NCBI GenBank assembly: GCA_003476885.1
Contig: DMUR01000036.1
Span: 1-9,321, forward strand
DNA: 9,321 bases
Reading direction: 5' to 3'
Origin: Chloroflexota bacterium
GTDB lineage: Bacteria; Chloroflexota; Limnocylindria; Limnocylindrales; Limnocylindraceae
Shown: positions 1 to 5,330 of the stretch, one piece after another
Position numbering within the stretch: the stretch's first letter is position 1
Layout of the letters: each line of letters opens with the position of its first letter
Made by a program: the position numbers and the translations under genes
The notes under the pieces: model-generated
The model's input: the letters and a program-made list of their open reading frames with translations, nothing else
The model's database searches: none
Told to the model about the DNA's origin: nothing

Positions 1-2
1 CG

Positions 3-341
3 AGCGAGGGGGCGCCGCTCCCCGCCGTCACGCTCGCGGAGACACTCGCAGTGAGTGATGTTCCGGCGGGCGTGGTGAACATCCTCACTGGCCGACGCGC
101 AGAGCTCATGCCACACCTTTCACGTCATGCGGACATTGACGGCATCGACCTCTGGGGCTGCCCTGACGAACTGCTCACGGACGCGGAGCGAGGGGCCGCG
201 GAGCATGTTGCTCGCATCGCGCGCCGTCCGCACGGCGAGAAGGATCGGGGGAACGCGTTCACAGGGGAGCGTGGCGAGCGCATTGACGGCATGACCGCAT
301 TCCTCGAGATGAAAACCGTCTGGCACCCGATCGGTTCGTAG
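3..341 (+). CDS. Aldehyde dehydrogenase-like protein, C-terminal part (5' end outside window)
   Basis: The frame is open from the left edge to a TAG at 339-341, so only the last 112 residues are visible. The first 35 residues, including LAETLAVSDVPAGVVNILTG, match the NAD-binding-domain segment of the aldehyde dehydrogenase superfamily that normally ends in GVVNxxTG. The usual FTGSTxxG stretch is replaced by GIDLWG. The protein stops about 85 residues after NILTG, ending FLEMKTVWHPIGS. A full-length ALDH continues for over 200 residues beyond this point and carries the catalytic Glu and Cys there, so this protein seems to lack the catalytic half. From memory, similar short ALDH-like proteins sit beside deoC in actinobacteria. 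A GTG at 51 could be called as a start, but the homology continues upstream of it, so it is internal. The gene converges on deoC. Family assignment is good; enzymatic activity is doubtful. Confidence 0.78.
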   Translation, partial: SEGAPLPAVTLAETLAVSDVPAGVVNILTGRRAELMPHLSRHADIDGIDLWGCPDELLTDAERGAAEHVARIARRPHGEKDRGNAFTGERGERIDGMTAFLEMKTVWHPIGS

Positions 342-378
342 GTCCACGCGGTTCGGCGCCCACGCGGAACGCTCCAGT

Positions 379-1314
379 TCAGTCGAGGGTGAAGTCGTCC
401 GGATCTGCGTAGGCGCCCGTCGCCTCTTTCTCCAGCTGCATCAGCAGGTCGTTTAGCAGGCTTGATGCACCGAATCGGAAACGGTCTGGAGTCATCCAGG
501 CTGGCCCGAGCGTCTCATGAAGGACGACCAGATACTGGATCGCCTCCTTCGCCGTCCGAATGCCGCCCGCAGGCTTCATGCCGACGACGCGATTGGTTGC
601 GTTCCAGTGTTCGCGGATTGATTCAAGCATGACGAGGGTGACGGGGAGCGTTGCCGCTGGCGTCACCTTTCCGGTTGACGTCTTGATGAAGTCAGCCCCC
701 GCCGCAATCGCAAGGGCAGAGGCGCGGCGCACCTCGTCATAGCTGCCGAGTTCGCCTGTCTCAAGGATCACCTTCAAGTGTGCTGGTCCGCAGGCGTCCT
801 TCACCGCCACAATCTCGTCCCAGACCTTCGCGTAGTCACCGGAGAGGAACGCGCCACGGTCGATGACCATGTCAATCTCATCGGCGCCCGCGGCGACTGC
901 GTGCTTCGTCTCCGCGATCTTCAGGTCAAGCCAGGACCTCCCGCTCGGAAACGCCGTGGCGACCGCGGCAACCTTCACGCCACTCCCTGCGAGCGCCTCC
1001 TTTGCAACGGTGACAAGGTCCGGGTAGCAACAGAGGGCGGCCACGGACGGAACGTCAGCGTTGCCTGGGTGCGGACGTGCCGCTTTCGCGGCGAGCTGAC
1101 GGATCTTCCCTGGCGTGTCCTTCCCCTCCAGCGTGGTGAGGTCGCACATGCTGATCGCAAGCCGCAGCGCCCAGACCTTCGTCGACTTCTTGATTGATCG
1201 CGTCTTGAGCGCCGCCACGCGCTCTTCCACCCCAACACGATCAACTGGGGTGACGTTGCGAAGCCAGCCGGCCAGTGCTCGCGAATCTGTGGCGGTAGGG
1301 AGTGAGAGGCTCAT
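379..1314 (-). CDS. deoC: Deoxyribose-phosphate aldolase
   Basis: Cytoplasmic class I aldolase that cleaves 2-deoxy-D-ribose 5-phosphate to glyceraldehyde 3-phosphate and acetaldehyde, the last step of deoxynucleoside breakdown. With the ATG at 1314 the product is 311 aa, nearer the length of human DERA (about 318) than E. coli DeoC (259). The Schiff-base lysine is K211 in DFIKTSTGK. The second active-site lysine is K247 in GMKPAGGIRT, the proton-relay Asp is D148 in EIDMV, and FGASSLL (281-287) matches the phosphate-binding loop. An upstream ATG at 1389 would add 25 residues but would overlap the first codons of the divergent add gene and add nothing family-like, so 1314 is preferred. Upstream of it are a weak AGAGGA about 10 nt away and a possible promoter placed for a leaderless transcript. 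The gene is convergent with the ALDH-like gene across 37 bp and divergent from add. Confidence 0.95.
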   Translation of the reverse strand: MSLSLPTATDSRALAGWLRNVTPVDRVGVEERVAALKTRSIKKSTKVWALRLAISMCDLTTLEGKDTPGKIRQLAAKAARPHPGNADVPSVAALCCYPDLVTVAKEALAGSGVKVAAVATAFPSGRSWLDLKIAETKHAVAAGADEIDMVIDRGAFLSGDYAKVWDEIVAVKDACGPAHLKVILETGELGSYDEVRRASALAIAAGADFIKTSTGKVTPAATLPVTLVMLESIREHWNATNRVVGMKPAGGIRTAKEAIQYLVVLHETLGPAWMTPDRFRFGASSLLNDLLMQLEKEATGAYADPDDFTLD

Positions 1315-1316
1315 GG

Positions 1317-1329
1317 GAGGAGTATCCTC
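1317..1329. repeat. 13-bp palindrome in the deoC/add divergent region
   Basis: GAGGA (1317-1321) and TCCTC (1325-1329) form a perfect inverted repeat around GTA. It lies just upstream of the deoC start and overlaps that gene's candidate -10 element, a position that would suit a repressor operator acting on both divergent genes. The arms are only 5 bp, so chance is a real alternative. Confidence 0.22.
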
Positions 1330-1349
1330 TGCGCACGAACTTGAGGCAA
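1321..1349 (-). promoter_or_regulatory. Possible sigma-70-type promoter for deoC (leaderless configuration)
   Basis: On the minus strand, TTGCCT (1344-1349) and GATACT (1321-1326) are separated by exactly 17 bp. Each matches 4 of 6 consensus positions. The -10-like element ends 6 nt before the deoC ATG, so initiation would fall at or next to the start codon and give a leaderless mRNA, which is common in actinobacteria. The match is modest and could arise by chance. Confidence 0.3.
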
Positions 1350-1360
1350 GGGGAGCATTA

Positions 1361-1366
1361 GAGGGG
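1361..1366 (+). promoter_or_regulatory. Ribosome binding site of add
   Basis: GAGGGG lies 8 nt upstream of the ATG at 1375. An in-frame stop (TGA at 1342-1344) with no other start codon in between leaves 1375 as the first usable start, so the site agrees with the only possible 5' end. Confidence 0.6.
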
Positions 1367-1374
1367 CGGTCCAC

Positions 1375-2442
1375 ATGCAGAAGGTGCACGAGCCAGACTT
1401 CATTCGACCAGATGACGACCTGCGCTTCTTCACCGAGCTCCCGAAACCCGAATTACACCTGCACCTTGATGGCTCCCTCGATCCGACACTCGCCCTTGAG
1501 TTGGCGCGCACGCGAAAGGTTGATGCGCCACGCGACTGGGCGGGGATGCGCGCCGCGCTCGTTGCGCCAGAACGCTGCGTTGATCAGGCCGATCTACTCC
1601 GCGCATTTGATCTGCCGATCGCCCTCCTGCAAGACGAAGAGGCGCTTGAGCGCCTGGCGGATCACGTCGTCCGCGCCAAGGCGGCAGAGAACGTTCGCTA
1701 TATGGAGCTCCGTTGGGGGCCGCACCTCCATACGGCGAAGGGGCTGACGCAGTCACAGGTGATCGCCGCTGTTGCGCGCGGTGCCAGATCAGCTGCCGCG
1801 GAGGTCGGTGTACAGGTGCGACTGATCGTCACCGCGCTGCGCTCGCACAGCGTGGACGAGAACCGTGCACTTGCGGTCGCCGCCGTAGCAGCGAAAGATC
1901 TTGGCGTGGTTGCCTTTGACCTCGCCGGTCGCGAGGCGGCCTTCCCCGACCCACTCACCTTTAAAGATGCGTTTGATGTTGCGCGGAGTGGCGGTCTTGC
2001 GATCACGCTGCACGCGGGCGAGTGGGGTGGCGCGGCGCAGGTTCGCCGCGCGCTGGAGGTCGCGCCCACGCGTATCGCGCACGGCGCCGTCGCCGTTGAT
2101 GACGCAGCCCTGTGCGAGGAGCTGATCGCGCGCGGCGTGGTGCTCGACCTCTGCCCCTCAAGCAACGTTCAGGCGGCGATCGTTCCTGGATACGGCGACT
2201 TCCCGATCCTCGCCCTCCACCGCCGCGGCGTGCGCGTCACCCTGAATACCGACGACCTGATCGTCAGCGACCTGACCCTCTCCGAGGAGTACCTGAGGGT
2301 CCGCCGGCGCCTCGGTGCAACTGTTACCGAACTCCTCGCCCTCGCCCGCACGGGGTACGAGGTTGCCTTCCTTAAAGAAGCGGAACGGCGACCCCTTTTG
2401 GCCGCGTTTGACGCGTGGGTTGAGGAACGGCTCGCTCAATAA
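1375..2442 (+). CDS. add: Adenosine deaminase
   Basis: Cytoplasmic zinc amidohydrolase that converts adenosine and deoxyadenosine to inosine and deoxyinosine plus ammonia. The 355-aa product has the full family signature. The zinc ligands are H28 and H30 (ELHLHLDGS), H213 (LHAGEWGG) and D293 (LNTDD). The catalytic pair is E216 and H236 (RIAHG), with D294 beside the metal site. This spacing nearly matches mammalian ADA (H15, H17, H214, E217, H238, D295, D296). The CPSSN segment at 260-264 is also conserved. Leu follows NTDD where many ADAs have Pro. The ADA-like family also includes aminodeoxyfutalosine and N6-methyl-AMP deaminases, which sequence reading alone cannot exclude. The neighbouring nucleoside importer, hydrolase and deoC favour an adenosine substrate. 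The gene is divergent from deoC and 138 bp upstream of the binding-protein gene. Confidence 0.9.
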   Translation: MQKVHEPDFIRPDDDLRFFTELPKPELHLHLDGSLDPTLALELARTRKVDAPRDWAGMRAALVAPERCVDQADLLRAFDLPIALLQDEEALERLADHVVRAKAAENVRYMELRWGPHLHTAKGLTQSQVIAAVARGARSAAAEVGVQVRLIVTALRSHSVDENRALAVAAVAAKDLGVVAFDLAGREAAFPDPLTFKDAFDVARSGGLAITLHAGEWGGAAQVRRALEVAPTRIAHGAVAVDDAALCEELIARGVVLDLCPSSNVQAAIVPGYGDFPILALHRRGVRVTLNTDDLIVSDLTLSEEYLRVRRRLGATVTELLALARTGYEVAFLKEAERRPLLAAFDAWVEERLAQ

Positions 2443-2510
2443 GGGGTTCGCCCAGAAGCAGGGGAAACCTGAGCGCAAGTCAGCAGAGAATCAGGCACAA
2501 TGCCGCCAGA

Positions 2511-2552
2511 GGCCAGCGCTGTGCTGGCCCGCTGAGGTGCATGCGCCTCAGC
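2511..2552 (+). other. Two tandem perfect hairpins between add and the binding-protein gene
   Basis: Hairpin 1 pairs GGCCAGC (2511-2517) with GCTGGCC (2523-2529) around a 5-nt loop. One base later, hairpin 2 pairs GCTGAGG (2531-2537) with CCTCAGC (2546-2552) around an 8-nt loop. Both stems are perfect 7-bp helices. No T-run follows, so this is not a classic intrinsic terminator. It could be a U-less tandem terminator of add, or a structured leader of the lipoprotein mRNA ending 11 nt before its Shine-Dalgarno. It does not match the purine riboswitch consensus I know. Confidence 0.55.
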
Positions 2553-2563
2553 TAAAGAAATAG

Positions 2564-2570
2564 CGGAGGG
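2564..2570 (+). promoter_or_regulatory. Ribosome binding site of the BMP lipoprotein gene
   Basis: CGGAGGG lies 10 nt before the ATG at 2581. The short CCTC in the 3' arm of the preceding hairpin (2546-2549) is complementary to its GAGG (2566-2569), so an alternative fold could cover this site. That pairing is only 4 bp and is speculative. Confidence 0.65.
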
Positions 2571-2580
2571 CTACAAAGAG

Positions 2581-3687
2581 ATGAAGACGCGAATGCTCGC
2601 GCTCCTCACTGTTCTAGGGCTCGTCGTTGCCGCCTGTGGCGGTTCAACGGCTGAGTCACCATCCGCCTCTGTTGACGCCGGCAAGGGCGACTACAAGGCG
2701 TGCCTCGCACTCGACGTAGGAGGCATTGGTGACAAGAGCTTCAACGACTCGGCATATGAGGGCCTGCTCCAAGCAGAGGCCGCTGGGTACGACACCCAGT
2801 ACAGCGAAGCCAAGACGGGTGCGGATTACGCCGCGAACATCCAACTCCTCATTGACGAGGGCTGCAAGAGCCTGATCGTCGTCGGGTTCAGCCAGGGCGA
2901 GGCAGTCGTTGCCGCGACCAAGGCAAATCCAGACATCGCATTTGCTCACGTTGACTCAACGTGGCCAGACGCAGCAATTCCAGCAAACTTCACCGGCCTC
3001 GACTTCCAGATTGACGAAGCCTCGATGCTCGCAGGCTATCTTGCGGCAACGATCTCTGAGTCAAAGAAGCTCGGAGCCTTCGGTGGACAGCCATTCGCTG
3101 GCGTCACGCGCTTCATGGATGGTTGGCTTGCTGGCGCAAACTACTACGCAGAAGAGACTGGCACCGCAGTTGACGTACTCGGCGGCTGGGATGCCGTTGG
3201 GCAGACCGGTGGAACCTTTGCCCCAAGCGACAATCCTTGGGGGAACAAGGAGTTCGGCAAGACTGCTGCAGAGCAGTTCATGAGCCAGGGTGCTGACGTC
3301 GTACATCCAGTTGCCGGTCAGACTGGTGAAGGGACGTACGAGGCCATGCTCGCTGCGGGCAAGTACTCGGTCGGTGTTGACGCTGACCAGTGCCTGACGC
3401 TTCCCGACTATTGCGGCACGCTTCTCACGTCAGCAATGAAGCTGATTGGGCCAGTGACTTTCGCAACGATCGAGAAGAATTATGGCGGCGACCTCGGTGG
3501 TGAGAACCTCACGGGTACGCTTGCGAACGGCGGCGTGGGCATTGCTCCGCTGAACCGAACTGAGGCGCTCTGGACGGCAACGTTCGGTAGCCTCGTGACC
3601 GCGGACGTCATCGCGAAGGTGGACGCCCTCAAGGCGAAGATCATCAGCGGCGAAGTCAAGGTTTCGGACTACTTCACAAGCAAGTAG
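2581..3687 (+). CDS. BMP/PnrA family nucleoside-binding lipoprotein (ABC importer)
   Basis: Extracytoplasmic substrate-binding lipoprotein of a nucleoside ABC importer. The 368-aa product starts with a lipoprotein signal: K2 and R4, a hydrophobic run, and a VVAAC lipobox with the lipidated Cys at 19. A Ser/Ala-rich linker follows to about residue 36. The BMP domain then begins with LDVGGIGDKSFND (44-56), the family's nucleoside-contacting segment (PnrA has DVGGxxDxSFN). DVGGIG with FND, GVDAD (265-269) and LLTSAMK (281-287) are family landmarks. Four Cys remain in the mature part (41, 95, 271, 278). C271 and C278 flank a short loop near the predicted ligand site and could form a disulfide. 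The gene follows add and precedes the ATPase gene, with hairpins on both sides that may set its expression apart. BMP proteins bind purine nucleosides in characterised cases; the ligand here is inferred. Confidence 0.92.
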   Translation: MKTRMLALLTVLGLVVAACGGSTAESPSASVDAGKGDYKACLALDVGGIGDKSFNDSAYEGLLQAEAAGYDTQYSEAKTGADYAANIQLLIDEGCKSLIVVGFSQGEAVVAATKANPDIAFAHVDSTWPDAAIPANFTGLDFQIDEASMLAGYLAATISESKKLGAFGGQPFAGVTRFMDGWLAGANYYAEETGTAVDVLGGWDAVGQTGGTFAPSDNPWGNKEFGKTAAEQFMSQGADVVHPVAGQTGEGTYEAMLAAGKYSVGVDADQCLTLPDYCGTLLTSAMKLIGPVTFATIEKNYGGDLGGENLTGTLANGGVGIAPLNRTEALWTATFGSLVTADVIAKVDALKAKIISGEVKVSDYFTSK

Positions 3688-3693
3688 TTTCAT

Positions 3694-3713
3694 CTGCGGC
3701 TGAGAAGCCGTAG
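3694..3713 (+). other. Hairpin with GAGA tetraloop just after the lipoprotein gene
   Basis: An 8-bp stem (3694-3701 with 3706-3713, one G-U wobble) closes on a GAGA loop, a GNRA-type tetraloop, 6 nt past the lipoprotein stop codon. No T-run follows. It stands 11 nt before a much stronger GNRA hairpin. The pair probably protects the 3' end of the lipoprotein mRNA or partly terminates transcription. Confidence 0.5.
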
Positions 3714-3724
3714 TTGATCTGGCA

Positions 3725-3754
3725 TCGGCCCCGGCGGGAAACCGCCGGGGCCGA
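3725..3754 (+). terminator. Strong intercistronic hairpin with GAAA tetraloop (attenuator or mRNA stabiliser)
   Basis: A perfect 13-bp, almost all-GC stem pairs 3725-3737 with 3742-3754 around a GAAA tetraloop. It lies 37 nt past the lipoprotein stop and 61 nt before the ATPase start. The downstream sequence lacks a T-tract, so full Rho-independent termination is not expected. In many ABC operons such a hairpin after the binding-protein gene lets the binding protein be made in excess of the membrane complex; that role is inferred here. The structure itself is directly visible. Confidence 0.75.
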
Positions 3755-3805
3755 GAACCAGGCAGTACGTTTAAGACCAGGCGGACAGACACCGAAAGAA
3801 AGATC

Positions 3806-3810
3806 GGAGA
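3806..3810 (+). promoter_or_regulatory. Ribosome binding site that decides the TTG start of the ATPase gene
   Basis: GGAGA lies 5 nt upstream of the TTG at 3816. It favours this TTG over the in-frame ATG at 3714, which would place its first codons inside the intercistronic hairpin, and over a second TTG at 3822. Confidence 0.55.
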
Positions 3811-3815
3811 CCACG

Positions 3816-5330
3816 TTGTCGTTGCGCTTAGAGCTTCGGGAGATCACTAAGCAGTTCCCTGGTGTGCTCGCGAACGACCGCGTATCGATCCAAGTTGAGC
3901 GAGGGAAAGTCCTTGGCCTTCTCGGTGAGAACGGCGCTGGAAAGTCCACCCTCATGAACATCCTCTCTGGCATCTATAAGCCAGACAGCGGCACCATCAT
4001 TGTCGACGGCGAGCAGCGCGTCTTCCGAGATCCGGCCGAAGCCATTGAGGCTGGTATTGGCATGGTTCATCAGCATTTCATGTTGGTGCCAGTCTTTGAC
4101 GTGGTGGAGTCCGTTGCGCTCGGTGCCGAAACGGCGACTGGGCCTCTAGGAACGTTTGATCGTGCCGCAGCGCGAGCGAAGATTGTGGAACTTTCGAAGC
4201 GATACGGCTTGAGCGTTGACCCTGATGCCAAGATTGAGTCACTTCCAGTCGGTGTCCGACAGCGCGTCGAGATCCTGAAAGCGCTCTATCGAAAGAGCGA
4301 CGTGCTCGTCCTAGACGAGCCTTCAGCGGTGCTCACCCCACAGGAGACTGAGGAGCTCTTTGGAATCATTCGCGGCCTGGCTTCCGCAGGCACGTCGGTG
4401 ATCTTCATCACCCACAAACTTCACGAAGTACTTGAGGTTGCGGACACCATCACGGTATTGCGTCGCGGCAAGGTCGTAGGGAGCGTCAAACCAAAAGAGG
4501 CGGATCCGGAGCAGCTCGCAGAAATGATGGTTGGTCGTGAAGTGCAGCTCACCGTTGATCGCGGTCAGGCCAAGGTCGGGAGCGTCACACTTTCGCTCAA
4601 AGGTGTCACGGTCCTCAACCAGGCGGGTGAGGTTGCCGTCGCGAACGTCGATCTACAGATTCGCGCGGGAGAGATCGTGGCAATCGCTGGCGTTCAGGGG
4701 AACGGACAAACTGAACTTGTGGAGGCGGTCACTGGGCTGCGCCCTGTCGATAGCGGCGAGATGACCCTCAATGGAGAGAGCCTTGTTGGCGCATCTCCCC
4801 GCAAGATCTCTGACGCGGGAGTCGCTCACATCCCAGAGGATCGCAGCCGCGACGGGATGGTCAAGGGGATGACGGTCGCAGAGAATTTGATGCTGAACTC
4901 CTACCATCGCAAGCCGTTTAGCTCTGGAGTCACACTAAACCGTTCCGCGATTGAGGCAGCCGCAGAAAAGATCGTCAAGGATTTTGACGTTCGAACGCCG
5001 TCAATTCATACAGATATCGCAAGTCTCTCCGGCGGAAATCAGCAGAAGGTGATCGTGGGCCGTGAATTCTCGCGAACGGTGTCGTTAGTCGTCGCCGCCC
5101 AACCTACACGTGGCCTCGATGTTGGCTCCATTGAATACATTCACAAGCGGCTTGTCGAACAGCGCGACGCCGGCGCTGCAGTGTTGATCGTCAGCACAGA
5201 ACTCGACGAGGTGTTGGCGCTTGGTGATCGGATCGCCGTAATGTTCGAAGGCCAGATCGTTGGTGTCCTTGATGCGAAAGACGCGACCCGCGAACGTGTC
5301 GGACTCCTGATGGGCGGGGCCGCAGTATGA
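3816..5330 (+). CDS. Nucleoside ABC transporter ATP-binding protein (two NBDs in tandem)
   Basis: Cytoplasmic ATPase powering the importer, of the RbsA/NupO (YufO) type with two fused nucleotide-binding domains. From the TTG at 3816 the product is 504 aa. NBD1 has Walker A GENGAGKS (37-44), Q-loop Q86, signature LPVGVRQ (143-149), Walker B VLVLDE (163-168) and switch H200. NBD2 is degenerate, as is usual for the family. Its Walker A is GVQGNGQT (292-299) without the Lys, the signature LSGGNQQ (404-410) is intact, Q429 replaces the catalytic Glu, and Ser460 replaces the switch His. Thus only one of the two composite sites should hydrolyse ATP. The longer ATG-initiated form (from 3714) adds 34 unrelated residues encoded partly by an RNA hairpin and is unlikely. 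The stop overlaps the next gene's start by ATGA (5327-5330), implying translational coupling. Confidence 0.93.
   Translation: MSLRLELREITKQFPGVLANDRVSIQVERGKVLGLLGENGAGKSTLMNILSGIYKPDSGTIIVDGEQRVFRDPAEAIEAGIGMVHQHFMLVPVFDVVESVALGAETATGPLGTFDRAAARAKIVELSKRYGLSVDPDAKIESLPVGVRQRVEILKALYRKSDVLVLDEPSAVLTPQETEELFGIIRGLASAGTSVIFITHKLHEVLEVADTITVLRRGKVVGSVKPKEADPEQLAEMMVGREVQLTVDRGQAKVGSVTLSLKGVTVLNQAGEVAVANVDLQIRAGEIVAIAGVQGNGQTELVEAVTGLRPVDSGEMTLNGESLVGASPRKISDAGVAHIPEDRSRDGMVKGMTVAENLMLNSYHRKPFSSGVTLNRSAIEAAAEKIVKDFDVRTPSIHTDIASLSGGNQQKVIVGREFSRTVSLVVAAQPTRGLDVGSIEYIHKRLVEQRDAGAAVLIVSTELDEVLALGDRIAVMFEGQIVGVLDAKDATRERVGLLMGGAAV

Noticed and set aside
778..1197. 139-aa open frame on the plus strand within deoC
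   Set aside because: It is antisense to a gene with complete catalytic motifs, has no recognisable domain, and is what a GC-rich coding strand produces by chance.
1312..1389. Longer deoC start at 1389, adding 25 residues
   Set aside because: It overlaps the first codons of add on the other strand, covers the shared intergenic region, and adds nothing resembling the family; the ATG at 1314 gives a normal N-terminus.
2443..2580. Purine riboswitch upstream of the nucleoside-binding lipoprotein
   Set aside because: There are two hairpins, but no enclosing P1 helix and none of the conserved purine riboswitch junction sequence; the hairpins are only one base apart and their loops are not complementary.
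3757..3782. Direct repeat ACCAGGC at 3757-3763 and 3776-3782
   Set aside because: Two 7-bp copies are short, and the same string turns up in coding sequence at about 4619; chance is the simplest explanation.
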